Notes: generated from the sequence alone by a model not told the origin. 52,815 bases of DNA from a bacterium BMS3Abin06 (GCA_002897895.1 BDSY01000080.1:1-52815); one strand, 5' to 3'. Shown: positions 7,754-17,280, counted from the first letter of the stretch. Translations and numbers: made by a program.

Positions 7754-9211
7754 GTGAATAAAATCAACAGGCTTGTTTGCAATCAGCGAATATTCTCCAA
7801 GCCATACTTAACACTATCTTCCGACAGGTTTCATGAAGAATGCGGAGTCTTCGGGGTTTACGGCCATCCCGAAGCTGCGAATCTGACATATCTCGGTCTT
7901 CATGCCCTGCAGCACAGGGGCCAGGAAGGCGCAGGCATATGCTCATCCGACCGCGGGCAGATCCATATTGAAAAATCCATGGGTCTCGTAGCAGATATTT
8001 TTTCTGAAAAGAGGCTGAAGCGGCTGCCCGGAGATATTGCTGTTGGACATAACCGCTATTCAACTGCGGGTTCAAGTTCTTTGAAAAATGTCCAGCCTAT
8101 AATGGTCAATTTTTCATTGGGCTCCCTTGCAATAGCCCACAACGGCAATCTTATAAACGCCCTGGAGTTAAGAGATGAATTAGAATCAAAAGGAGCAATA
8201 TTCCAGTCAACATCGGACAGTGAAGTAATAGTCCATCTTATTGCAAGTTCCCGCGCAGGAGCGCTCTATGAACGTCTCGTGGATACTATGAAGAGCATCT
8301 CAGGGGCATTCAGTATCCTGTTAATGAGTGAAAATGAGCTTATTGCAATACGCGACCCTTACGGATTCAGGCCTTTAAGCATAGGCAAGTATGACGGCGC
8401 CTATATCGTTGCGTCCGAGACCTGTGCCTTTGACCTTATAGGCGCATCATATGAAAGGGATGTTGAGCCGGGCGAGATGGTGATTATAAATAAAGACGGC
8501 TTGCAATCCGTTAAGACAGTCCCTTCCCTGAGACATGCTTTCTGTATCTTTGAATTCATATATTTTGCAAGGCCTGACAGCAATATTTTTGGAAATCTCA
8601 ATGTAGATGCGGTCAGAAAAGAATTCGGCCGCCAGCTTGCAAGAGAAAATCCGATTGATGCCGATATTGTCATTCCTGTCCCTGATTCCGGGGTACCGGC
8701 GGCGCTGGGGTATGCAAAAGAAAGTGAGATACCTTTTGATTTCGGGTTGATAAGAAACCACTATGTAGGCAGGACATTCATCGAGCCGAGGCAGTCAATA
8801 AGACACTTCGGGGTAAAGATAAAGCTGAACCCTGTGCGGCAGCTCCTTAAAGGCAAAAGGGTATTAGTAGTTGATGACTCAATCGTAAGGGGAACGACAA
8901 GTAAAAAGATCGTAAAAATGATAAGGGAAGGCGGCGGGGCTAAAGAAGTGCATGTAAGGATAAGCTCTCCTCCTACCATAGGGCCGTGCTTTTACGGAAT
9001 TGATACCCCTACAAGAAAAGAACTGATCGCCTCAACCCACAGGCTTGAGGAGATAAAAAAATATATCACATCCGATACACTGCAATATTTAAGTCTCGAA
9101 GGATTACTGAAGGTAATACCGAACCCTGAAAAATACTGCGCAGCATGCTTTGACGACAACTATCCGGTATTCACGCCCCAGGAAAGAGTGGAACAGATGG
9201 AGATGTTTTAA
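7754..9211 (+). CDS. purF: Amidophosphoribosyltransferase (Fe-S, Bacillus-type)
   Basis: The 485-residue enzyme transfers glutamine-derived ammonia to PRPP, the first committed step of purine synthesis. The N-terminal nucleophile is Cys30 in [10 protein letters not shown], implying removal of a 29-residue propeptide; this is long beside the 11 residues of B. subtilis PurF. The glutaminase domain shows [14 protein letters not shown] and HNGNL. The PRPP loop is [13 protein letters not shown]. Cysteines in [17 protein letters not shown] and YCAACF correspond to the four ligands of the B. subtilis [4Fe-4S] cluster. The start is GTG 7754, with AGGA 6 bp upstream. It converges with the Uma2 gene, separated by 8 bp. 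Confidence 0.96.
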   Translation: MNKINRLVCNQRIFSKPYLTLSSDRFHEECGVFGVYGHPEAANLTYLGLHALQHRGQEGAGICSSDRGQIHIEKSMGLVADIFSEKRLKRLPGDIAVGHNRYSTAGSSSLKNVQPIMVNFSLGSLAIAHNGNLINALELRDELESKGAIFQSTSDSEVIVHLIASSRAGALYERLVDTMKSISGAFSILLMSENELIAIRDPYGFRPLSIGKYDGAYIVASETCAFDLIGASYERDVEPGEMVIINKDGLQSVKTVPSLRHAFCIFEFIYFARPDSNIFGNLNVDAVRKEFGRQLARENPIDADIVIPVPDSGVPAALGYAKESEIPFDFGLIRNHYVGRTFIEPRQSIRHFGVKIKLNPVRQLLKGKRVLVVDDSIVRGTTSKKIVKMIREGGGAKEVHVRISSPPTIGPCFYGIDTPTRKELIASTHRLEEIKKYITSDTLQYLSLEGLLKVIPNPEKYCAACFDDNYPVFTPQERVEQMEMF

Positions 9212-9219
9212 AGAATCGT

Positions 9220-9780
9220 TTATTCAAAAATCTCTTTTACTTCTACACTTAACCCTTTAAGGATGTCCGACTTAACAGCGCCTTCAACTTTTGCGCTGCC
9301 GAGCAGCTCGAACTTGCCTTTTTTGTTAACAAATGCCTCTATTGCCTTTTGCATCGGATCAACTATCCAGTATTCTTTTACGCCACTCTGTTCATAGACA
9401 TCCTTTTTGGTTCTGAGGTCATAGTAGGCAGTTGCAGGAGAAAGTATTTCAATTATGAGGTCAGGCGGACCCTCTATTTTTTTCTCACCAATAATATTAA
9501 GTCGTTTTTTTTCTATAAATATGATATCCGGCTGGTATGTATCCGTTTCCGAGAAGTAGACATCGATTGGAGATAAAATAAGACTGCCCATGTTGTTTTT
9601 TTCTATATGTTTACTTAATTTTAAAAATATTTTACCTATTAATATCTGGTGATATGGAACAGGTGATGGTGTCATAACGAGTTCTCCCCCGATTAATTGA
9701 TACGGTGCGCCCTCCGGAAGCTTTTCATAATCCTTATATGTGCAGGTTTTATTTTTTTCTATCTGTAAAGTAGTCGGCAT
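9220..9780 (-). CDS. Uma2-family (DUF820) PD-(D/E)XK nuclease-like protein
   Basis: The 186-residue protein has the Uma2 layout: YQLIGGELVMTPSP near residues 27-40, QPDIIFI with the conserved Asp, PPDLIIEILSP (PD...E), and the closing YEQSGVKEYWIVDP. Uma2 proteins have a restriction-endonuclease fold. They are abundant in cyanobacteria and some other phyla, often near repeats, but their role is unknown. A strong sigma-70-type promoter lies just upstream, so it appears to be transcribed alone. It starts at ATG 9780, with GGGAGA about 9 bp before it. Confidence 0.88.
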   Translation of the reverse strand: MPTTLQIEKNKTCTYKDYEKLPEGAPYQLIGGELVMTPSPVPYHQILIGKIFLKLSKHIEKNNMGSLILSPIDVYFSETDTYQPDIIFIEKKRLNIIGEKKIEGPPDLIIEILSPATAYYDLRTKKDVYEQSGVKEYWIVDPMQKAIEAFVNKKGKFELLGSAKVEGAVKSDILKGLSVEVKEIFE

Positions 9781-9800
9781 CTTCTGTCTCCCTTAAAAAT

Positions 9801-9829
9801 ATTATAGGAGAGGCAGTACAATTTTGCAA
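9801..9829 (-). promoter_or_regulatory. Sigma-70-type promoter for the Uma2 gene
   Basis: Read on the minus strand, TTGCAA (9824-9829) is followed by a 17-bp spacer and a consensus TATAAT (9801-9806). The leader to ATG 9780 would be about 15-20 nt and carries a GGGAGA ribosome site. Confidence 0.65.
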
Positions 9830-9895
9830 ATTGCGATTCCCTGACAGACAATTATCAAATCCTGAAGGGGTTTCTCATTTAAAGATACGGCTTTT

Positions 9896-10993
9896 CTATG
9901 CGCGTGGCTTATCCGGAATATTCTCTATTGCATTTACTACTTCATTAACGCTAATGGAAGAAAGACATTCCACATTTCTTTTACAGGGCGGGGTATAACC
10001 GAATTTTGTGCACGGGCTGCATGAAAGGTATTTATTCAGAACAATATTATGTTTTCCCCGCGGCGCCCACTTTTTTTCCATACCTGCACCAAAAAGCGAA
10101 ACTGTCGGGGTTCCGACAGCATATGCTATATGCATAAGTCCCGAATCCGCGGTTAGCAATAATCTGCTCATCTTAAGTATTAAAGCTGTGTCCCTGAGAT
10201 CTGTCCTGCCCGTAAGGTCGATACAGCCATACGTATTTTGTTTAATAGCAGCGGCATCTGCTTTTTCTGCAGATGATCCAAGTAGTACAATCTTATAACC
10301 TTTATCATTTAATATCCTTGCTGCTTTGCCAAACCTGTCTCCTCCCCACCTCCGCTCATCTACTGATGCGCCGGGGAAGATCGAAATTATTCTCTCCTTT
10401 TCTTCTGCAGGGACAGTAAAGAGACTGAATGTTGATTCAGGAGGGATCTCAAGAAACGGCTCTTCGGAATCAAATTCAGGAATCTTGTGAATTAAAGGCT
10501 CGATCAGATGGAAAAAACTGAATACCTCGTAATCATCATGGCTGTATGGAATTTTGTGGGTAAACAGCCTTCTTCTTTCATTTGTGTCAAAACCTATTCT
10601 TACAGGAGCGCGGTTAAGATAAGCCGCAACAGCCGATAGCCTGTGCCACTGCTCGGTATCAATGACAACATCATATCTGTTTCTGAGACTTCTGATAAAA
10701 TCAAATCCCTTATCATAGAGATAAATTCTCTCAATATTTTCTGACAGCCCGAAAATGCCGGTATTTCTCTTTTCAGAGAGTATATCTATTTTTAAATCCG
10801 GAAGCTCCCTTTTCAGTGCATTTATTGCAGGTAATAAAAGAACCGCGTCTCCAATGCCCCCGGGACGGATAATGAGGATTCTGTTTATTTTTTTTGAGGC
10901 GTCTTTATGATTTATTTTTGTTCCGGGAAGTAAAAATATAAAAAACTTGCCCATAATCCGGTCTATAAACTTTAATAATTTTATTTTGTTCAT
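9896..10993 (-). CDS. Glycosyltransferase family 9 (ADP-heptose:LPS heptosyltransferase-like)
   Basis: The 365-residue protein matches GT9: IRPGGIGDAVLLLPAINAL near the N-terminus, IGFDTNERRRLFTH in the middle, TADSGLMHIAYAVGTPTVSLFG as the C-terminal donor-binding motif, and a cysteine-rich end (LSCSPCTKFGYTPPCKRNVECL) common in this family. GT9 enzymes add heptose or related sugars to LPS core on the cytoplasmic face of the inner membrane. It is the last gene of a minus-strand envelope-sugar cluster. The acceptor and exact sugar are unknown. Confidence 0.9.
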   Translation of the reverse strand: MNKIKLLKFIDRIMGKFFIFLLPGTKINHKDASKKINRILIIRPGGIGDAVLLLPAINALKRELPDLKIDILSEKRNTGIFGLSENIERIYLYDKGFDFIRSLRNRYDVVIDTEQWHRLSAVAAYLNRAPVRIGFDTNERRRLFTHKIPYSHDDYEVFSFFHLIEPLIHKIPEFDSEEPFLEIPPESTFSLFTVPAEEKERIISIFPGASVDERRWGGDRFGKAARILNDKGYKIVLLGSSAEKADAAAIKQNTYGCIDLTGRTDLRDTALILKMSRLLLTADSGLMHIAYAVGTPTVSLFGAGMEKKWAPRGKHNIVLNKYLSCSPCTKFGYTPPCKRNVECLSSISVNEVVNAIENIPDKPRA

Positions 10994-11023
10994 ATGCCGG
11001 AAGTTTATTGTCTCCGCATTAAT

Positions 11024-11776
11024 TCAGTTCTTTTGAGCCACTACAACCAGTGACTCGCCCCAGCCTGCCGGTAAGAAGAGATGGCCGGTGATGACTTGAA
11101 TTGCCGGCAGCGGATAGAAAATCAGTTTCTGCACCCATTGGGGAATTAACGGTAGATACGGCACATGCCATAATCCGTCTGTTCCGGTCTTCAAAATTTT
11201 AAAACCCGCAGCTTCTGTCCAGCACAGCCACTTTTCGGCCGGGTAGAGAGAGATGTGGGAAGGATCACCATAACCGACCCAGCGCTGCTTTTTTATTTTA
11301 TGCCCCAACCCTGAGACATCCGGGACTATATATAACAGCACCCCGCCGTCATGCAGAATTTTATGAAATAACCGCAGGGTCTCAAAGGGATCTTTCAGGT
11401 GTTCCATAACATGAACGGAAACAACGAGGTCAAGCTCATTCAGCGCTTCAGGAGAAGAACAGATATTGGCGTTTGGCGCAATTGCCCTGACTGACCCGAG
11501 CGCATAAGGAGAAACGTCATAGGCCCACGTTTCATAGCCGTCTTTAAACCGCTTGATGAAATGGCCTGTACCGCAGCCAAAGTCCAGCACCTTCCCGGTT
11601 TTGACAAACGATGTTGCCAACCGGTAATAAAGGCTTAAAGCGATTCTGTCTTCAGCCTGTTTATTTGCCTGATAATAAGATTTATTATTATTTATATATG
11701 CGGCATTCATTTTATTTAAAGGGTTAACTGTAAATTGTTCATACCCGCTTTGATTTGCCAAATCTCCCGCGAACAT
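11024..11776 (-). CDS. Class I SAM-dependent methyltransferase
   Basis: The 250-residue protein has the SAM-binding motif VLDFGCGTGHFIKRF, an acidic second strand (AYDVSPYALG) and LVVSVHVMEHLKDPFE as motif IV. It belongs to the Methyltransf_23/UbiG-like group often found in O-antigen and capsule clusters, where it modifies sugars. I used ATG 11776 (AGGA about 10 bp upstream), which overlaps the preceding GT2 gene by 38 bp. ATG 11710 would leave a 28-bp gap and is a possible alternative. Its substrate is not evident. Confidence 0.85.
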   Translation of the reverse strand: MFAGDLANQSGYEQFTVNPLNKMNAAYINNNKSYYQANKQAEDRIALSLYYRLATSFVKTGKVLDFGCGTGHFIKRFKDGYETWAYDVSPYALGSVRAIAPNANICSSPEALNELDLVVSVHVMEHLKDPFETLRLFHKILHDGGVLLYIVPDVSGLGHKIKKQRWVGYGDPSHISLYPAEKWLCWTEAAGFKILKTGTDGLWHVPYLPLIPQWVQKLIFYPLPAIQVITGHLFLPAGWGESLVVVAQKN

Positions 11777-12689
11777 AATCTGACGTTCCTAATATAAATG
11801 CTTTGATTTGAACAACTTCACCAGTGAAAATCTGCTTTATTATCCATGCGGGGATAATGAGAACAGTTTGGCATAAAAAAAATAAAACTTTACGCACAGG
11901 GCTTAAGTGTTTATTAAAAAACAACAGCCTGTTCCTGTGAAAATAGTAGAGATTTCTCAGAGAACCGGGGCCACCGATACTTCCGCTGCCTTTATGAGAT
12001 ATTATTGCGCTTGTATCGATTATAAGTCTCCACCCGGCCTTTCTCATGCGATAAGAAAGATCCCAGTCTTCAACATTCAGAAAAAACCTTTCGTCAAAAA
12101 AACCAATATCTTTTATTCCCATCATATTTATCAAGGCAAGGCATCCTGTTATAAGTGTTGAGTCGAACTTGCCGTCCAGATCTTTTTCAATATGGTATGC
12201 AGTGCCTTTTAGATAATCTATCCATCCGCCACAGTACCAGATTTTCCTATGATTATTCATACAATAAATTTTGCCGCCGACCATACCTGTTCTCTCATTC
12301 TTAACAGCAGTATTGACAAGGCAATCAAGAAAGTCTTCATGAACGATTGTATCATTGTTCAAGAGTAATACTAATGGCACATTATTCATTGAGGCTATCT
12401 TGAAACCAATATTGTTTGCGCCGCCGAACCCTAAATTAATGTCGGATTTAATTATTGTTACTTCCTTGCTGATTGTTAAATTGTCATTATCGGAGTGGAA
12501 AACGTTGCATGTAACAGAGTTTGATTCTAACCAGGTGCAGATATTTTCGAATGAATTTTTTTCTGAGGCATTATCTATGATGAGAATATTGTAATTATCA
12601 TAGGTAATCTTCAACAATGACTTCAGGCATTTTATTGTGTCATCATGACCGTTATAATTTATTAAAAGAATATAAACTTTGGGATTCAC
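11739..12689 (-). CDS. Family 2 glycosyltransferase (rhamnosyltransferase WbbL-like)
   Basis: The 316-residue GT-A protein shows VYILLINYNGHDDTIKCLKS at the start, LNNDTIVHEDFLD with the metal-binding DxD-like motif, GFFDERFFLNVEDWDLSYRM (acceptor-side ED motif), and a C-terminal amphipathic region. This pattern matches WbbL-like rhamnosyltransferases. The start is GTG 12689. The low-GC sequence and cluster position suggest an O-antigen or capsule gene, with 3' overlap into the methyltransferase. Confidence 0.88.
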   Translation of the reverse strand: MNPKVYILLINYNGHDDTIKCLKSLLKITYDNYNILIIDNASEKNSFENICTWLESNSVTCNVFHSDNDNLTISKEVTIIKSDINLGFGGANNIGFKIASMNNVPLVLLLNNDTIVHEDFLDCLVNTAVKNERTGMVGGKIYCMNNHRKIWYCGGWIDYLKGTAYHIEKDLDGKFDSTLITGCLALINMMGIKDIGFFDERFFLNVEDWDLSYRMRKAGWRLIIDTSAIISHKGSGSIGGPGSLRNLYYFHRNRLLFFNKHLSPVRKVLFFLCQTVLIIPAWIIKQIFTGEVVQIKAFILGTSDYVRGRFGKSKRV

Positions 12690-12733
12690 AATGTTTCTGT
12701 TGACTGCATTTTAAAGAGTCCCTGAATTATTGA

Positions 12734-13768
12734 TTAATTCTTTTCAGTTTTTGTCGATAAATCATTCTCAAACATATTCATGGAGTGCTTGATATTAAAT
12801 CGTTTTACTGTTTCAAAAGCCTCTTGCATAATTTTACTTCCTATATTTTCATTATTTATCAAAGTTGCCACAAGATCCACTAAACTTTTCACATCTTCCA
12901 CTTTGCTTTGTAATGCATCAGTGTGATTTTTCACAAACTTAACTGCCTTAGTAGTTACCACCGGACATCCGCATGCCATGGCTTCAAGGACAAATAATGG
13001 AAGCCCTTCGTGCCTTGACGGGTAAAGCAGTACATCGGAGCAGGAAAGTATCCTGCGAAGTTCATCCGGAGGAACAAATCCGAATTTTCTTATCTTGAAA
13101 GGTACATCAATATCCTCTCCAATGGCCCACACTGATATGTTCCCGTTATCAATATCATTTCTGAAATTTGACAATACCTGAATAGCAATATCAAAGCCCT
13201 TTCTGTAATCGCTTCTCGCAAAGACAAGGATAACCTTGCTGTTACTTTTCAAAGAGCGATATTTTTCATCCCTGTCAGGATAAAATACATCCGTATCAAT
13301 ACCATTTCTCACCACTGACACATCAGCATTGAATCTCTTTCTCAAAAGCTCTCCAAGTTCATCTGAAACTGCGATTACAGGAATCTTCAAAATTCTCAGA
13401 CAATAAAAATATACTGCCCGAATGAGCATCTTCATGAAAAACCCTTTATAGTAAGACTCATCATAATCCTGTGCAAAACACAATAGCTTTTTTCTATTTC
13501 TGAAAGATAGAAAAAAATTCATCATGATTATATCGGCTACAATAACATCATAATCTCTTTTTTTGAAAAGAGCGTTAATAATGGTTCCTGTTTTAGTTGT
13601 GCTTCCTGAAATTTTTTCAATTCTTGTACGAACATCAAAGATCGTATCAACGATATTAGTCAGAATTACAGCGTCATGACCCTGAGATGTAAGATGATTG
13701 GCATATTCTACCACCATCTTGTCCCCGCCGCGGCTTAAAAGAGAATGTCTGAAAAAACATGCTTTCAT
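12734..13768 (-). CDS. Family 4 glycosyltransferase (GT-B)
   Basis: The 344-residue protein begins with the GT4 acceptor loop (RHSLLSRGGDKMVVEYANHL) and ends with the donor domain: VILVFARSDYRKGFD, LLYPSRHEGLPLFVLEAMAC with the EX7E motif, and GCPVVTT. GT4 enzymes are retaining and use nucleotide sugars. It is AT-rich like the neighbouring GT2 gene, from which it is separated by 44 bp. An inverted-repeat element (13804-13958) lies between it and the UbiA-family gene, possibly marking the edge of a transferred sugar cluster. Confidence 0.9.
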   Translation of the reverse strand: MKACFFRHSLLSRGGDKMVVEYANHLTSQGHDAVILTNIVDTIFDVRTRIEKISGSTTKTGTIINALFKKRDYDVIVADIIMMNFFLSFRNRKKLLCFAQDYDESYYKGFFMKMLIRAVYFYCLRILKIPVIAVSDELGELLRKRFNADVSVVRNGIDTDVFYPDRDEKYRSLKSNSKVILVFARSDYRKGFDIAIQVLSNFRNDIDNGNISVWAIGEDIDVPFKIRKFGFVPPDELRRILSCSDVLLYPSRHEGLPLFVLEAMACGCPVVTTKAVKFVKNHTDALQSKVEDVKSLVDLVATLINNENIGSKIMQEAFETVKRFNIKHSMNMFENDLSTKTEKN

Positions 13769-13803
13769 TTTTTATATATATTACAGATGTAGAAACTGAA
13801 TTC

Positions 13804-13958
13804 TAATTAGAGTCTGTGTTTAAACTCAATAATTAAACTGTCATTCCCGTGGTCCTTTGGGCGGGAATCCAGTCTTTTCAGTGAGTTCCGGATACCCGAC
13901 TACAAACTTCGGGTATGACAAAAATAAAAAACAGCAGTTCATACACAGACTCTAATTA
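13804..13958. mobile_element. MITE-like inverted-repeat element A (155 bp)
   Basis: The ends are an exact 16-bp inverted repeat: TAATTAGAGTCTGTGT (13804-13819) and ACACAGACTCTAATTA (13943-13958). Inside are two hairpins: ATTCCCG/CGGGAAT (13843-13849/13862-13868) and ATACCCGA/TCGGGTAT (13892-13899/13909-13916). No ORF is present. The right end provides the TAG stop of the UbiA-family gene. The outer TAATTA is itself palindromic and may be a target duplication. Confidence 0.75.
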
Positions 13959-14872
13959 TACCTGATAAACCCTACAAGCAACAGCCACATCATCACTGTC
14001 ATCGCAAGCCATTTATCTTTTGTCAAAGCTTCCGTAGGATCACCCATACCCTGTTTTGAAAGAATTATATACCTGAAAAGCCCGAATGTAGCAACCGGAA
14101 TCGTATAAACAAGGCTCTGGTACATCTCGACAGTATACATGGCATAGGCAATTAATGAAGAGGCTGAGGATATTAACAAAATTTCATGGAGAGAAGAAAC
14201 ATAGGAATGCTCAAGACTTTTTCTGTGCCTGACGGCATCTCCGTTTAACAGGCTTGCCTCGCTCAGCCGCTTTCCTGATGCGAGCACAAGAGATATCATG
14301 AACATTGACAATAAAAGCCATGGGGATACTTCCACACGAAATGCCGCCCCGCCTGCAAGCACCCTGATTACAAATCCTGAGGCGATACAGAATATATCAA
14401 CAACTGCAATGTCTTTGAGGTGCAGGGAATAAGCGGCCTGAATAATAATGTATGAGAACATCAGATAAAAAAAGAGAGGTGCAATGAAATATGACAGAAT
14501 AAGTGAAGGTAGAAGCAGGGAAACTGCAAGCAGCGATGCCTGTGGTATACTAATGCCGTTTGAGGCAACGGGCCTTTTCTTCTTGGCCGGATGAAGCCTG
14601 TCTTTTTTATAGTCCTTTATGTCATTGAATATGTATGCAGCGCTCGCACAGCTTGAAAAGGCAAGAAATACCGGAAGGGCCATAAGAACTGTTTTATCAA
14701 GAAATAGATTCCCGCCAAAAAAAGGGGCTGCAAAAAGCAGAAAGTTTTTGATCCAGTGCTTGATTCGGAGTATTTTTATGTGCGCAGTAATTTGAGAGCC
14801 AATTAGCCTCAGAGAAGAAATGGCCGGCTGAGAAATTCTTTCATTCCGGTAATTAACCAAATCCCGCATCAT
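13952..14872 (-). CDS. UbiA-family decaprenyl-phosphate phosphoribosyltransferase homologue
   Basis: The 306-residue polytopic membrane protein carries the family signature NDIKDYKKDRLHP followed by KKRPVAS, plus the N-terminal RIKHWIKNFLLFAAP typical of the DPPR synthase branch of UbiA proteins. That branch attaches 5-phosphoribose to polyprenyl phosphate; in mycobacteria and some Pseudomonas this makes the lipid-linked arabinofuranose donor. GAGGG lies 8-9 bp before ATG 14872. Downstream steps (DprE1/DprE2-like epimerase) are not in the window. The final codons lie in repeat element A. Pilin genes follow upstream on the same strand. Confidence 0.85.
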   Translation of the reverse strand: MMRDLVNYRNERISQPAISSLRLIGSQITAHIKILRIKHWIKNFLLFAAPFFGGNLFLDKTVLMALPVFLAFSSCASAAYIFNDIKDYKKDRLHPAKKKRPVASNGISIPQASLLAVSLLLPSLILSYFIAPLFFYLMFSYIIIQAAYSLHLKDIAVVDIFCIASGFVIRVLAGGAAFRVEVSPWLLLSMFMISLVLASGKRLSEASLLNGDAVRHRKSLEHSYVSSLHEILLISSASSLIAYAMYTVEMYQSLVYTIPVATFGLFRYIILSKQGMGDPTEALTKDKWLAMTVMMWLLLVGFIRYN

Positions 14873-14899
14873 AATTTTATCCCTCAGAAAAAATAAACT

Positions 14900-15331
14900 T
14901 TAGAAACCACTTCTATTGTTGTTGTTATCGATAGAAAAGGTTGCACCGTCAACAACCGAACTGCTTTTGCCCGTTGCCGTGGCAGTAAATGTGGTGCCGG
15001 TGCCTCCTACTACAAGTTGATAATCAAAGTTTAAGTTCGCTGCATTGCCGGGTCTGAATCCGGGAAGAAGTGACTGCAGTGAAGAGACGGCTTCAGTAAA
15101 CAAGTAAGTGGTGCTATTTGCGCCGTAACTTCCATTTTCCGCAAAGCGCTGCTCTTCAAAAAGCCTGATTGCTTCAAGATTCGCCTTGGCCTCCGAATGA
15201 GCGGCTTTCGACCTCTGCCCGAGATAGATTGGCACGGCTATGCCTGCGAGAAGAGAGAGAATGGCCATTGTAATCAAAAGCTCTGACAGGGTAAAACCAC
15301 GGTCCTTATTATTTAAAAACAGACTTCTCAT
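14900..15331 (-). CDS. Type IV pilin-like protein (minor pilin/pseudopilin)
   Basis: I chose ATG 15331 (143 residues), because AAGGAGGAAG sits directly before it; a longer reading to 15352 lacks support. The prepilin site is G|FTLSELLITM with the conserved Glu at +5, followed by a hydrophobic helix to about residue 35 and a small globular domain (EAKANLEAIRLFEEQRFAEN) typical of PilE/PilA-like subunits. PilD would cleave it in the inner membrane. It lies 27 bp upstream of the UbiA-family gene on the same strand. Confidence 0.87.
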   Translation of the reverse strand: MRSLFLNNKDRGFTLSELLITMAILSLLAGIAVPIYLGQRSKAAHSEAKANLEAIRLFEEQRFAENGSYGANSTTYLFTEAVSSLQSLLPGFRPGNAANLNFDYQLVVGGTGTTFTATATGKSSSVVDGATFSIDNNNNRSGF

Positions 15332-15499
15332 ATCTTCCTCCTTACATGGCAAACTGATTCATTCTTCTGTCTGACAAATGACAGGTTTATTTTAATATCT
15401 TCAAGTTCCATTGTTTATATACACTAAATAATTGTTTTTCGCTTCTAATAACGGTAAAACATCACTAAAACGTCTATATAAATAAATATCGACCGATAA

Positions 15500-17272
15500 T
15501 TAAATATCTTTAATCCTCCCGGCTCGCAATTTTTCTATATAGATCAGGAGAACAGATGACTTTGCAGACATTTCCCCCGCGGGGTCGGATTTAATCACGA
15601 AATTAAAATATTCCGCTGCCTTCTCATAGTTGCCCATATTCAGATAGCTGAGAGCGATATTGAATTTCGGCTGAATAAAGCCGGGGGATAATCTCAGTGC
15701 ATTTTCATATGCTTTTATTGACTTTATGTAAAGAGTGTTTTTCTCCGGCTCATCGCTCTCTTGAGCCATAACTGCATAGAGGAAGCCCAGGTTATTGAAA
15801 GCGTTCTTGTTTTTTTCATTCGCCTTTATGGCGTTAATCAAGTGATCTTCAGCCTTCTGATAATCTCCGGATTTTGTTTCAATAACCCCGAGCAATTCCA
15901 GGATTTTGGATGTATGCTCAAAACTTATCGGCGCATCTATTTTAAGAGCAGTGATGAGTTCTTCCTTTGCCTTGACAAGCTCGCCCGTTCTTATCAGGGC
16001 TGAGGCATAATTTGTGTGAGTATAGGCTATATCAGGGTTTTTTTGAGATGCGTCTTTCCATAATGCCAGGTCATTCTTCCAGTCGCCGAGCCTGTCGAAA
16101 GTCGTAAATGAATAGATCGAAAGAACAGATAAGACAGATATAAGTGCAATTTTCCCGCTCTTTACTCTTCCAAACATCAGTCCAAGCAAAATAGCAAAAC
16201 CGACAGACGGCAGGTACAGATACCGCTCGGCAACAGGGGCCGCAATTTGTGAGAAGAGGATTGATAGTGAAGGCAGCAGGGTAATGACAATCCATGCTAT
16301 CAGAAAGGCATGTAATCTTTTCCCTTTAAAATACAATATAGCTCCGATGATAAACGGGGCAAGAAAGATCAGATAATATACCGGGTGCTCCGGAAATCGC
16401 GGAAGGGCGCTCAAATTAAAGGGAAAGACCAGCCTCTCAAAGTAATAACCCGTTCCAAGTGAAAAATCCTTAAAGAAGTTGCCGGGAGTTATTGCAGATG
16501 AAAAGAATGCTTCCCTGGAGCCGGCTGCTGCGGTAATTTCTTTTACCCCACTCCCCCCCCTTAATAAAAGGTATATAATGAGTCCGGCAAAAAGGGCCAG
16601 TTCAGTCAGGATAATTTTTTTCTTTGGCACTCCTGTAACAATTCCGTAAACTAATACAACCCCTATAAGGGAGACGGCATTTTCCTTGCTGAAAAGAGAA
16701 AAGAGAAAAAAGAAACCGCACAGAATGAGAGCAGCCTTTCTTTCTTCCTTAACATAAATCAGAAAGGAAAGAAAGGCAGGCAGAAAAAAAAGCGTAGCGA
16801 GTATATCGGTCCTCCCGTTAATCCACGCAACTGACTCGGTATGAATAGGATGAAGGGCAAAGAGCAGAGCTGTAATAAACGAGAGGGTGATAGGATTTTT
16901 AAAGGCTTTCAGCTCTCTGTTAGCAATATTTGCAGTTATAAGGGTATTGTTTAATAGATATAAACTTACAAAAAATACAAAAAGTGAACAAACAGTATGA
17001 AGAAGCATATTGGTCAGATGGTAGCCAAAGGGGTTTAAATGCCAGATGCTGTAATCGAAAACTACTGACAGATGCAAAATCGGTCTGTAATACACCCCTC
17101 CACCAAGGAAAAAGGAGTACGGATTACTGCCGATCAGAGCGGGATTTGTAGTAAACTGAAGGTCATCCCATACAAAGTCATTCTTGAAAGTCGGGCTGTA
17201 AACTAAAAAGGAAATGATGGCAATTAATAGTGCCAAAAGTAGTATGATTATTTTTTTGTTTTGCTTAAGCAT
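15500..17272 (-). CDS. GT-C membrane glycosyltransferase with C-terminal TPRs (TMTC-like)
   Basis: The 590-residue protein has about ten membrane helices in its first 390 residues. The first periplasmic loop contains NDFVWDDLQF, an acidic pair resembling the catalytic motif of GT-C enzymes such as PMT and TMTC. LFALHPIHTESVAWINGRTD is a hallmark of TMTC-like bacterial proteins. The C-terminal 190 residues are TPR repeats (e.g. NAFNNLGFLYAVM). Such enzymes transfer sugar from a polyprenyl-phosphate carrier to protein at the periplasmic face. It is flanked by two pilin genes, suggesting pilin as acceptor; this is an inference. Confidence 0.82.
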   Translation of the reverse strand: MLKQNKKIIILLLALLIAIISFLVYSPTFKNDFVWDDLQFTTNPALIGSNPYSFFLGGGVYYRPILHLSVVFDYSIWHLNPFGYHLTNMLLHTVCSLFVFFVSLYLLNNTLITANIANRELKAFKNPITLSFITALLFALHPIHTESVAWINGRTDILATLFFLPAFLSFLIYVKEERKAALILCGFFFLFSLFSKENAVSLIGVVLVYGIVTGVPKKKIILTELALFAGLIIYLLLRGGSGVKEITAAAGSREAFFSSAITPGNFFKDFSLGTGYYFERLVFPFNLSALPRFPEHPVYYLIFLAPFIIGAILYFKGKRLHAFLIAWIVITLLPSLSILFSQIAAPVAERYLYLPSVGFAILLGLMFGRVKSGKIALISVLSVLSIYSFTTFDRLGDWKNDLALWKDASQKNPDIAYTHTNYASALIRTGELVKAKEELITALKIDAPISFEHTSKILELLGVIETKSGDYQKAEDHLINAIKANEKNKNAFNNLGFLYAVMAQESDEPEKNTLYIKSIKAYENALRLSPGFIQPKFNIALSYLNMGNYEKAAEYFNFVIKSDPAGEMSAKSSVLLIYIEKLRAGRIKDI

Positions 17273-17280
17273 CTTTATTT

